DNA from: UBA1926 sp002337215
Lineage (GTDB): Bacteria > Planctomycetota > Phycisphaerae > Phycisphaerales > UBA1924
Direction: 5' to 3'
Length of the DNA: 15,359 nucleotides
Assembly (NCBI GenBank): GCA_963973795.1
Contig: CAXBAF010000046.1
Span: 1-15,359 of the forward strand
In this document: one piece after another, positions 6,240 to 13,200 of the stretch
Layout: every line of letters starts with the position of its first letter
Position numbering within the stretch: position 1 is the stretch's first letter
Translations under genes and position numbers: made by a program
Notes under the pieces: model-generated
What the model saw: only the letters and a program-made list of their open reading frames with translations
Told to the model about the DNA's origin: nothing
Databases searched by the model: none

Positions 6240-8456
6240 ATGTCACGTCCAGAACGACCCTTCCAGATCACGCTCCTCGCCAGCGCCGTCCTCGCGAGCG
6301 GCCCCGCCCTCGGTGCGCCGGGCGATGTCTCCTGGGAACTCATCCGCCCCAGCAACACCGGCATCCCGGGCGACTACACCCAGGTCATCTTCATCGATGA
6401 CGACGACTCACCCTGGGTGAGCGGCTACATCCCATTCTGGGAAGAGGGGGGCATGTCGCACTTCGACGGGACCAACTGGCGAGTGCTCGGCAACGTCGAT
6501 TGTGATCAGATCGCCTCGCCCCGGTTTAATGACATGGTGAAGACCGACGACGGGATCATGTGGATCGGCTCCAACGACGGGCTGCTCCGTTTCGACCCGA
6601 CACAGGAGCCCTGGTGCGTCACCCGCTACCACAGCGGCAACACCCCGCTCAAGGGCAACCAGATCGTCGGCATCGATATCGCGCCCGACGGCACCCTCTG
6701 GGTTGCCTCACAAGAGTTCGGCGGGTCGAGCGCAGGAGGGCTCGGGCATTTCGATTACGTGAACAACAACTGGGAATTCTGGGACACCAGCAACGGCCTG
6801 CCCTGGTGGGCGGGCTGGGACTGGGTCGATTATGTCAGCGTCCAGGGCGACGCAGGGGGGGGGTACACCGTCTGGTTCGGCTCCAGCGAGATGGGCCTGA
6901 CGACGTACAAGGACGGGCTGTTCGTCTGGTACGGCAGCGCAACACCGCCCGATGTCGATCCGCTCCCGATCAGTGTCGGCGGCACGAACGCCGTCGACGA
7001 CGCGGGCAACCTACTCCTCTCGACCGACGCTGGCCTCGCGCTTCGCGCCCCGGACGGGACGTACACGCTCATCGGCAATCTCCCGCCCGATGGCACCGCA
7101 TTCTCGATCGTGGACCTCCTCCCCAGCGGGCGCATCATGGCGGGCACCTTCGTCGCCGATGTCTACTTATGGGAAGACGGCACATGGAACAACCTCGGCA
7201 ACTGGGGCAGCGGCAACCACACCTATGCGTTCGCGGAAGAATCCAACGGTGCCGTCTGGGCGGGCGGCATCGGCGGCTCGGCCCGCTACGAGAACGGCTC
7301 GTGGCAGCGATACCGCCTGACCAACACCGGCATGCTTGATTTCTTTGCCGAAGACATCGCCCTCGCTCCCAACGGCGATGTCGCGATGACCGCCAACGCG
7401 GGCCCCGGCGTCGGCGGGTTCGACATCATGCACCCCGACCGCACCTGGACCAACGCGAATATCGCGACCTACGGGCTGGGTCAGCCCTGGCCCTACCCGA
7501 CCGACAACACCTCTGCAGTCGGTTATCGCCAGAACGGGAACCTGCTGTTCGCACCGACAAATAACGGGCTGAAAGAGTTCGATGGCGACGGGTATATCGA
7601 GAAGATCCCGAACGGCTGGTCGATCGAGCATATTGGTGTTGCAGGGAACGGGCGCGCATGGGCCGCGACCGATCGGTACACGGTCTTCATGGAAGACAAT
7701 GACGGGGTGATGATCCAGTTCATCCAGCCCGACGGTGTGCCCGCGGGCGGGATCGCGGGCATCGAGGCCGACCCGCTCGACCCGACCAAGGTCTATATCG
7801 GCGCTCAGTTCGGCATCGCTCACACCGACGGGGCCACCTGGGACATGATCCCGCGCGAGACATTCGGGCTCACGCTCGATACACACGGCCATCACATCAC
7901 CGATTTCGATATCACCCCCGACGGTGTGATCTGGATCTGCTCGGGCCTCGGCGTACGCAGCTACGACCCGGCCACCGGTGAACTGAGCGTCTACGACCTC
8001 TCGAACGCTCCACTCCCTTCCGACGATGTGCACGATGTCGAAGTCGCCCCCGACGGCTCGGTCTGGATCAGCATGTTCGACCATGTCTTCCCATACCCGG
8101 GGGGCGTCGCGCAGCTGAGGGATGGTCAATGGCGCGTCTGGCAGCAGGGCTTGAGCCCGCTGCCTCACAATCAGGTCTGGGACCTCGAGGCCCGTTCCGT
8201 GCCGGGCGGGTACGAAATCTGGATCGCGTGCGCATCCGAGGCACTCGCCGTCATCACGGTCGAGGGCGATGGCAACGCGGGATGCAACCCTGCCGACATC
8301 GCCGAGCCATTCGGCGTGCTCGACCTCGCCGATGTGCAATCATTCATCACGGCATTCGCCACTCAGGATCAACTGGCCGATCTGGATTCCAATGGCGTCT
8401 TCGACCTCGACGACCTCCAGGACTTCGTTCTCAGCTTTACCGCGGGGTGTCCATGA
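6240..8456 (+). CDS. Secreted two-component-regulator-propeller-like protein with dockerin-like module
   Basis: The start at 6240 follows GGAGG (6230-6234) by 5 nt and opens a signal peptide (MSRPERPFQITLLASAVLASG, cleavage near ALGAPG); the longer frame from 5916 overlaps the previous gene. The protein has 738 residues. It is built of about 13-14 blades of the form 'DGxxWIGSxxGLxxFD', for example 'DGIMWIGSNDGLLRFD', 'DGTLWVASQEFGG', 'NGAVWAGGIGGSARY', 'DGVIWICSGLGVRSYD' and 'DGSVWISMFDHVF'. This is the Reg_prop pattern of the periplasmic sensor half of hybrid two-component systems, where 14 blades form two seven-bladed propellers. Here there is no Y_Y_Y domain, membrane helix, kinase or response regulator; the dockerin-like module follows directly. 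I infer a secreted binding or scaffolding role, perhaps for a polysaccharide, but no ligand can be read from the sequence. Confidence 0.85.
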   Translation: MSRPERPFQITLLASAVLASGPALGAPGDVSWELIRPSNTGIPGDYTQVIFIDDDDSPWVSGYIPFWEEGGMSHFDGTNWRVLGNVDCDQIASPRFNDMVKTDDGIMWIGSNDGLLRFDPTQEPWCVTRYHSGNTPLKGNQIVGIDIAPDGTLWVASQEFGGSSAGGLGHFDYVNNNWEFWDTSNGLPWWAGWDWVDYVSVQGDAGGGYTVWFGSSEMGLTTYKDGLFVWYGSATPPDVDPLPISVGGTNAVDDAGNLLLSTDAGLALRAPDGTYTLIGNLPPDGTAFSIVDLLPSGRIMAGTFVADVYLWEDGTWNNLGNWGSGNHTYAFAEESNGAVWAGGIGGSARYENGSWQRYRLTNTGMLDFFAEDIALAPNGDVAMTANAGPGVGGFDIMHPDRTWTNANIATYGLGQPWPYPTDNTSAVGYRQNGNLLFAPTNNGLKEFDGDGYIEKIPNGWSIEHIGVAGNGRAWAATDRYTVFMEDNDGVMIQFIQPDGVPAGGIAGIEADPLDPTKVYIGAQFGIAHTDGATWDMIPRETFGLTLDTHGHHITDFDITPDGVIWICSGLGVRSYDPATGELSVYDLSNAPLPSDDVHDVEVAPDGSVWISMFDHVFPYPGGVAQLRDGQWRVWQQGLSPLPHNQVWDLEARSVPGGYEIWIACASEALAVITVEGDGNAGCNPADIAEPFGVLDLADVQSFITAFATQDQLADLDSNGVFDLDDLQDFVLSFTAGCP
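8283..8453 (+). repeat. Dockerin-like C-terminal module, copy 5 of 5
   Basis: These 57 codons run from Cys to Gly-Cys-Pro. The second loop is DLDSNGVFDLDD, with all calcium-ligand positions present. Confidence 0.85.
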
Positions 8457-8659
8457 GTGCATCGCAGCGTCAGCCCACGCAGTGGATATTGATACCTGTT
8501 TTCGTCGAGTCTCTATGAGAACGTCCGAATGAGCGACAAAGTGGATCGGAGGCTCGTGAACTGGCGATCAATCGACGTATCGAGCCCCACGCTCGTAGGG
8601 CAGCGTTGGGTTCCCGAGCGGTCTGCTATCGAGAACCAGTATCTCGACTTTCCCAATAC

Positions 8660-8799
8660 GACCGAGTTGTACGCCATTTTCGATTTCTCGGAGCCACACG
8701 GGCCGAGGTAGATGTCTTGGCCGCCGATCCGGACACGGGCGCGTCCGCTCGGCTTGTGTAGAGAGTACTTCGGTATGAAGGGGGGATTGAACGCGGCAT
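8660..8799 (-). pseudogene. N-terminal remnant of a planctomycete-type tyrosine recombinase/integrase, frameshifted and truncated
   Basis: On the minus strand, 'IPKYSLHKPSGRARV' followed by 'DIYLGPCGS' matches the conserved start of a planctomycete tyrosine-recombinase family, which typically reads like 'PKYRLHKPSGQA' then 'YLGPYGS' (from memory). An ATG at 8799 gives 'MPRSIPPS' in another frame. Adding one base to the run of six G (8780-8785 on the + strand) would join the two into 'MPRSIPPFIPKYSLHKPSG', so the gene carries an apparent frameshift. Similarity stops after about 45 residues, near 'AYNSVV'; no catalytic Arg-His-Arg-Tyr domain is present nearby. It is a decayed fragment and cannot be active. 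It lies on the same strand as the nearby tRNA fragment, downstream of it. Confidence 0.6.
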
Positions 8800-8913
8800 C
8801 GCACGATCCTCGCGGCCTTGGGTGGGAATGACCACCGGTCAAGGGCTCTCGGGGCCGCTCTGCCCGACACGGGCAGGTATGCGAAGTGCTGCGTTCGGCT
8901 GAAGTTATCTGAA

Positions 8914-8955
8914 AGCGGGTGATCGGGATCGAACCGACGTCATTCAGCTTTGGAA
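8914..8955 (-). pseudogene. 3' fragment of tRNA-Gly(UCC); candidate att site
   Basis: Read on the minus strand, the fragment starts in the anticodon loop (T, anticodon TCC, AA), continues with AGCTG (3' side of the anticodon stem), a variable region, a perfect T-arm (GTCGG, loop TTCGATC, CCGAT; + strand 8922-8938), the 7-nt 3' acceptor strand CACCCGC (8915-8921) and discriminator T (8914). This matches the 3' half of bacterial tRNA-Gly(UCC). The 5' half, including acceptor 5' strand and D-arm, is absent: the sequence beyond 8956 does not continue the tRNA. An exact 3' tRNA piece broken in the anticodon loop is the usual scar of integrase-mediated insertion into a tRNA gene. No CCA is encoded. 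It cannot yield a working tRNA. Confidence 0.75.
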
Positions 8956-8956
8956 C

Positions 8957-8990
8957 AACTGGGAACGCCGAATGTCATGTCGTCCCAGTT
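8957..8990. repeat. 8-bp inverted repeat next to the tRNA fragment
   Basis: AACTGGGA (8957-8964) and TCCCAGTT (8983-8990) are perfect inverted repeats around 18 nt. They begin 1 base beyond the tRNA fragment, where integrase-binding sites of an attachment site would lie. Confidence 0.5.
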
Positions 8991-9011
8991 ATTCCGGGGT
9001 CGTCCCAAGTT
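8979..9011. repeat. Direct repeat GTCGTCCCA(A)GTT
   Basis: GTCGTCCCAGTT (8979-8990) recurs as GTCGTCCCAAGTT (8999-9011), 20 bp on and with one inserted A. Near-identical direct repeats beside a tRNA fragment suggest recombinase arm-type sites; this role is inference. Confidence 0.45.
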
Positions 9012-9057
9012 GGCCGTGTGCAGCGATTTGGAGGTCTCATAGTGGCTATGGGCAGGT

Positions 9058-9071
9058 TCTGGAACTCCAGA
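9058..9071. repeat. 6-bp interrupted palindrome, possible operator
   Basis: TCTGGA and TCCAGA are separated by AC. The site lies about 140 bp before the start of the metal-efflux locus. I do not recognise it as the binding site of a known regulator. Confidence 0.3.
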
Positions 9072-9144
9072 GCCCGGCTTTGCACTATCTAATCCCCGAG
9101 GAAGTCCCCGTAGCAGGCCAGTGTCGGCCGGCGATCAACTTTCT

Positions 9145-9173
9145 CCGGACGAAATAACTACGGTCCCGTCCGG
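9145..9173. other. 7-bp hairpin upstream of the efflux locus
   Basis: CCGGACG (9145-9151) pairs with CGTCCGG (9167-9173) around a 15-nt loop, 40 nt before the start codon at 9213. No T-run follows. It could be a terminator-like boundary, an operator or a 5' leader structure. Confidence 0.3.
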
Positions 9174-9212
9174 GTTTGTCGGTGGGGCGTTTGCTCCATA
9201 CAGTTCCACCAG

Positions 9213-9620
9213 ATGTTGCGCATCCTCGCCATCCTGACGCTGATCTTCGCAGGCCTGCCGCGGCTTGGTGTCGGTCTCGCGGGTGGCCAGGACGCGTGCG
9301 GCGATTCAGCGTGCCATCAGCCGGTCGTGCAGATGAGCTGTTGCGACAGCGATCCGGGTGATGACGGCTTCTGCCCCATGAGCAACGGGCCGTGCGTGTG
9401 CGTCGCGGCCCCGCTCCCTGATCCCGAGCCCTTACCCGAAGCGCCGCTGCCGAGGTCGGACCGCGACACGGTGACTGGTATGCCGAATGGCTCGCCGCAG
9501 GTGACGCCTGTTGTCGAACCCGATCGGGATGCGCCGAAAGTCGCTTCGCTGGTGCTCGCTCTCACGGTGGGCAAGTCTCACAACGAAGTGCAGGCCCTTC
9601 TGGGCGTTTGGCAAACGTAG
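9213..9620 (+). CDS. Small secreted Cys-rich protein upstream of the metal-efflux operon
   Basis: The protein has 135 residues. MLRILAILTLIFAGLPRLG looks like a signal peptide. The mature N-terminal part holds seven cysteines (29, 34, 43, 44, 54, 61, 63), including an adjacent pair and a CxC, together with His35, Met41 and Met56: a set of soft-metal ligands or disulfides. A Pro/acidic linker follows, and the C-terminus has no recognisable motif. I do not recognise a family. The start has no good Shine-Dalgarno sequence, so the exact N-terminus is uncertain. The stop lies 95 bp before the TolC-like gene on the same strand. A role in periplasmic copper or silver binding is inferred only from composition and position. 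Confidence 0.6.
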   Translation: MLRILAILTLIFAGLPRLGVGLAGGQDACGDSACHQPVVQMSCCDSDPGDDGFCPMSNGPCVCVAAPLPDPEPLPEAPLPRSDRDTVTGMPNGSPQVTPVVEPDRDAPKVASLVLALTVGKSHNEVQALLGVWQT

Positions 9621-9715
9621 AGCCCGAGTCTCGTAGGTTCGGTCTGCGCTGAATGCGTTCCGTCCCTGCTGCTGTCACTCGGACACTCGTTTCTCCAAAC
9701 ACCTAGGAGCCATCC

Positions 9716-11155
9716 ATGGCCGTTCGTCTCATCGCGTGTGCGATGGGCGTCGCGGCGGTCGGGTTCGTCGGCGGCTGCTCGTCGCCGTTTGATCCCACCC
9801 GCGGCTTGTCGCCCTCCTATGCCCGTTCCCTCCCGGATGATGCCGACTCATCGCCGCGGTCTGTCTATCGCTCCGAATCGGAGTCGAACACCGTTGTGCC
9901 GGCTCTCGGCGAGAGGGCCTCGGCGGACGACTTCGTGCGCTTCGCCCTCTATCACAGCCCGAAGGTTGAGGCGGCGTACCAGCTATGGGCCGCCGCGGCT
10001 GAGCGGCTTCCGCAGGTGCGTTCGCTGCCCGATCCGCGGGTGAACTTCGGCTTCTTCCTCGGCGAGGTCGAGACTCGCACGGGGGCGCAGCAGGCCCGTG
10101 TCGGCGTGAGCCAATCGTTCCCTTGGCCGGGGCTTCTAAGCGATCGCGAAGACGCCGCCGCGATGGCGGCAAGGGCCGCGTGGCGTCAGTTCGAGGTGGC
10201 CCGGCTCGGCGTCACCGAGCGTGTTGTCGAGACGCTGCACGAGGTCGCCTACCTCGATGCCGCGATCCGGATCACGGGCGAGAACCTCGAACTGCTGAGT
10301 TCGTTCGAGGAGGTCGTCCGCGCCCGGTATCGGGTCGGCTCGGGCTCTCACCCGGAGCTCGTCCGTGTGCAGGTCGAGCTTGGGCAGCTCGAAGATCGGC
10401 TCGCCCAGCTTCGTGCGATGCGACCCACCTACGTCGCGGACCTGAACGCGGCACTGAACCGCCGAACCGATGCACCGGTCGCTGAGTTTGCCGAGCTGCC
10501 GGGACGCGTGGCATCTGTTGACGGACCTGCCCTCGCCGAGCTCGCCCGGCGATCCAACCCCGTGCTGCTCGCGCTCGATGAAAGGATCGAGAAGCAGCGG
10601 ATCCGCGGCGAAGTCGCCCGGAAGGAAGGCCTTCCAGATTTCACGGTCGGGCTCGACTACATCGTCACCGATGAGGCGGTCGACAGCTCGATCGCAGAGA
10701 GCGGCGATGACCCGATCCTGCTCAGCTTCGGGATCGCGGTCCCGCTCTGGCGTGACAAGTACGACGCCGGCGTTCGGGAGGCGATCGCTCGCAGGCTCGC
10801 GGTGTCGTTCGAGCGGGCCGACGAAGCGAACCGGATCACCGCGTCGATCCAGCGCGCGTGGTTCGAGCATACGGACGCCGATCGACGCGTTCGACTCTTC
10901 GAGACGACGCTGATCCCGAAGGCCGAAGAGTCTCTGCGTGCATCGCTCGCCGGGTTCCGCACAGGCGACACAAGCTTCCTCGATCTGCTCGACACCGAGC
11001 GCACGCTGCTGGAGTTCGCGGTGTCGGCCGAGCGAGCACGCGCGGATCGCGGGCAGGCACTCGCCCGCTTGAACACGCTCGTCGGCGAAGCCGTGCCCAC
11101 AGAACCCGCGACCAGCCCCGCAACACAGCCTGAATCGAACGAGGTGCAGCCATGA
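9716..11155 (+). CDS. TolC-family outer-membrane efflux lipoprotein (CusC-like)
   Basis: The start follows a TAGGAG ribosome binding site. The 479-residue protein opens with a lipoprotein signal whose lipobox is Val-Gly-Gly-Cys21. It then shows the two-repeat outer-membrane efflux protein layout: 'PDPRVNFGFF' and 'VGVSQSFPWPGLLSDREDAA' early, long Ala/Arg/Glu-rich helices, and the second repeat with 'PDFTVGLDYIV', 'SFGIAVPLWRDKYDAGVREA' and 'GDTSFLDLLDTERTLLEF'. Length and pattern are normal for the family. The trimeric protein forms the outer-membrane duct of a tripartite efflux system. Its stop overlaps the start of the adaptor gene (ATGA, 4 bp), so the two are translationally coupled. Metal specificity is inferred from the following genes. 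Confidence 0.9.
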   Translation: MAVRLIACAMGVAAVGFVGGCSSPFDPTRGLSPSYARSLPDDADSSPRSVYRSESESNTVVPALGERASADDFVRFALYHSPKVEAAYQLWAAAAERLPQVRSLPDPRVNFGFFLGEVETRTGAQQARVGVSQSFPWPGLLSDREDAAAMAARAAWRQFEVARLGVTERVVETLHEVAYLDAAIRITGENLELLSSFEEVVRARYRVGSGSHPELVRVQVELGQLEDRLAQLRAMRPTYVADLNAALNRRTDAPVAEFAELPGRVASVDGPALAELARRSNPVLLALDERIEKQRIRGEVARKEGLPDFTVGLDYIVTDEAVDSSIAESGDDPILLSFGIAVPLWRDKYDAGVREAIARRLAVSFERADEANRITASIQRAWFEHTDADRRVRLFETTLIPKAEESLRASLAGFRTGDTSFLDLLDTERTLLEFAVSAERARADRGQALARLNTLVGEAVPTEPATSPATQPESNEVQP

Positions 11156-13200
11156 GCAAGTTTCTGAAGCGTTCACAATCCGTGCTCGGATGGCTCTGGA
11201 AGCACACTGCTGCCGGCATCGCTGTTGTCGCGATCGTGGCTGCGCTCGTCATCGGCTATCAGATCGGCAAGCCAGCGCCGGAACCGTCCAGCGAGGTTGT
11301 CGATTCGGCTCACGATCACGGCGAAGCCGAATCGGACGAGCCGCAGATGTACACATGTTCCATGCACCCATCTGTTCGGCTGCCCGATCCTGACGCGAAG
11401 TGCCCGATCTGCTTCATGGACCTGATCCCCGTTACCGAGGACGGCGGCGAAGGCAGCGAGCTGCGCGTCACAATGAGCGACTCGGCGGCCGTACTCAGTG
11501 AGATCGAGACCGCGCCCGTCGGACGATTCCTCCCGACCGCCGAGGTCCGCCTCTACGGGAAGGTCACGTACGACGAGACTTCGGTCGCCCGGCTCACCGC
11601 GTACTTCCCGGGTCGCATCGAGCGATTGTTCGTCAACTACCTCGGCGTCCCGGTCGCCCGGAACGATCACATGGCCGAGGTCTACAGCCCCGACCTTATT
11701 GCGGCCTTTGAGGAGTTCCGCCAGGCCAAGGCGGCGTCGGAGAACAGCACCGCGACGAGCGATCTCATGAGGTCGGCCACGCGCGATACCCTCGCCGCGG
11801 CTCGGGAGAAGCTCCGCCTCTTCGGCATCACACCCGAGCAGATTGCCGCGGTCGAGGACGGCTCGTTCGATGCCGATCGCCTGACCATCTTCGCTCCGAT
11901 CGGCGGGGTGGTGACGCACCTCGCCGTGCGCGAGGGCGACTACGTCCAGACCGGGGCGCCGATTGCCACCATCGCCAACCTGTCGAGGCTCTGGATGGAT
12001 ATGGAGGCGTACGAGTCGCAGCTCCCGATGCTGCGATGGGGTCAGCGCGTCACTTTCACGGTCGAGGCGCACCCCGGGGAGACATTCGAGGGCCGCATCT
12101 CGTTCATCGAGCCGTTGGTCGATGAGCGGACCCGAACCGCTGCGGTGCGCGTCGCCGTGGAGAATCCAGAGCGTCGGCTCAAGCCGGGCATGTTCGCGTC
12201 GGCCGTGGTAAGGACGCGCGTTGCCGCCGACGGCGCGGTCATCAACAACGAACTCGCCGGCCGCTGGGTCAGCCCGATGCACCCGACGGTCGTGAAAGAC
12301 GGACCGGGTCAGTGCGACATCTGCGGCATGGACATGGTGCCTGCGGAGTCGCTCGGCGTGGTCGGCGACCCGACGGGCGTCGAAGAGCCCCTTGTGATCC
12401 CACGCTCGGCTGTGCTGTTCACCGGCACACGTTCGGTCGTGTACGTCGAGGTCCTGGGCGAAGAGAAGCCGACCTACGAGGGCCGGGCCGTCGTGCTCGG
12501 ACCACGTGCGGGGGAGTTCTACATCGTTCGCGATGGGCTCAATCGGAACGAATCGGTTGTAGTCAATGGCGCGTTCCGTATCGATAGCGCGATGCAGATC
12601 GCTGCGAAGCCGAGCATGATGACACCCGGCGGCGGCGGCGGGAACCCCCACGCAGGACACGGCGGCCTAGCGGGCGGCGAGATGCCCGACATGCCAAGCC
12701 GAGTGCCCGTGCCAGACAGCTTTGTGTTTGCACTCAAGCCCGTGTATGCCGCATACCTCGACGCACAGGAGGCACTCGCAGCAGACGACCTTGGCGGCTT
12801 CGTCCAGGCGGCGACCGACATCAAGACCGCGCTCGGCTTCGTCGAGGAAGCAGGCCTCGTCGGCGATCCGATCGCCGAGTGGCGACGGGCTGCGGCCAGG
12901 CTGCGTGTCGAGGACGCAATCACCTGCATCGATACCGCGCGAGCCCGGTTTGAGCGGATGAGCGAAGGCGTGATCGCACTCCAACGCCGCTTCGGGCATC
13001 GCGGCAGCGAGACATGGAACCTCGCCCACTGCCCGATGGCGTTCGACAACAAGGGGGCCGATTGGCTCCAGCGCGGCACGCAGATCAACAACCCGTACTT
13101 CGGTGATCAGATGCTCCGCTGCGGCGAGATCCGCGAGTCCTTCCCGCCGCTCGATGCAGTCCCGTCGGCAGATGCACACGAGGGGCACGGCGATGACTGA
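11152..13200 (+). CDS. cusB: CusB-like RND periplasmic adaptor with two heavy-metal-binding domains and a DUF3347-like C-terminus
   Basis: The protein has 682 residues, against about 400 for E. coli CusB. An N-terminal membrane anchor (about 10-39) is followed by a heavy-metal-binding domain (about 66-92, 'MYTCSMHPSV' and 'CPICFMDLIPV'). The adaptor core has 'AYFPGRIERLFVNYLGVPV', 'TIFAPIGGVVTHLAVREGDY', 'IANLSRLWMDMEAYE' and 'RRLKPGMFASAVV'. A second heavy-metal-binding domain (about 372-398, 'PMHPTVVKDGPG', 'CDICGMDMVPA') is inserted before the membrane-proximal domain. A Gly/His-rich linker leads to a C-terminal domain (about 522-675) with 'HCPMA' (626-630), 'NNPYFGDQML' and Cys657, like the DUF3347 domains of copper adaptors. 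It links the pump to the outer-membrane duct and probably hands metal to the pump. The 3' end overlaps the pump gene by 8 bp. Confidence 0.9.
   Translation: MSKFLKRSQSVLGWLWKHTAAGIAVVAIVAALVIGYQIGKPAPEPSSEVVDSAHDHGEAESDEPQMYTCSMHPSVRLPDPDAKCPICFMDLIPVTEDGGEGSELRVTMSDSAAVLSEIETAPVGRFLPTAEVRLYGKVTYDETSVARLTAYFPGRIERLFVNYLGVPVARNDHMAEVYSPDLIAAFEEFRQAKAASENSTATSDLMRSATRDTLAAAREKLRLFGITPEQIAAVEDGSFDADRLTIFAPIGGVVTHLAVREGDYVQTGAPIATIANLSRLWMDMEAYESQLPMLRWGQRVTFTVEAHPGETFEGRISFIEPLVDERTRTAAVRVAVENPERRLKPGMFASAVVRTRVAADGAVINNELAGRWVSPMHPTVVKDGPGQCDICGMDMVPAESLGVVGDPTGVEEPLVIPRSAVLFTGTRSVVYVEVLGEEKPTYEGRAVVLGPRAGEFYIVRDGLNRNESVVVNGAFRIDSAMQIAAKPSMMTPGGGGGNPHAGHGGLAGGEMPDMPSRVPVPDSFVFALKPVYAAYLDAQEALAADDLGGFVQAATDIKTALGFVEEAGLVGDPIAEWRRAAARLRVEDAITCIDTARARFERMSEGVIALQRRFGHRGSETWNLAHCPMAFDNKGADWLQRGTQINNPYFGDQMLRCGEIRESFPPLDAVPSADAHEGHGDD

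Larger units (their letters stand above)
8457..9212. other. Gene-free region with signs of a mobile-element boundary
   Basis: About 750 bp with no intact gene on either strand. Reading frames here are short, lack ribosome binding sites and do not resemble known proteins, apart from the recombinase remnant. The base composition looks less GC-rich than in the flanking genes (by eye). It separates the dockerin-module gene cluster from the metal-efflux locus and contains a recombinase fragment, a tRNA fragment and several short inverted repeats. Confidence 0.7.

Noticed and set aside
4709..6364. 551-residue open frame on the minus strand, plus similar long minus-strand frames at 2346-3440, 7167-8339, 10136-11176, 11173-12660 and 13649-14803
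   Set aside because: They lie opposite genes with clear domains, signal peptides and ribosome binding sites. They are rich in Arg/Asp/His/Val with no recognisable fold, as expected for antisense frames of GC-rich genes.
6240..8456. Hybrid two-component sensor kinase
   Set aside because: Only propeller blades and the dockerin-like module are present. There is no membrane helix after the signal peptide and no kinase or receiver motif.
8529..8711. 60-residue + strand frame starting MSDKVDRRLVNWRS
   Set aside because: No ribosome binding site, no recognised motif, and it is antisense to the better-supported recombinase remnant.
8914..8995. Complete tRNA gene on the minus strand
   Set aside because: The sequence beyond the anticodon loop contains neither a D-arm nor a 5' acceptor strand complementary to CACCCGC, so only the 3' part exists.
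8972..9157. 61-residue + strand frame in the tRNA-fragment region
   Set aside because: Its start lies within the inverted repeat, it lacks a binding site, and the product has no recognisable features. It is probably chance.
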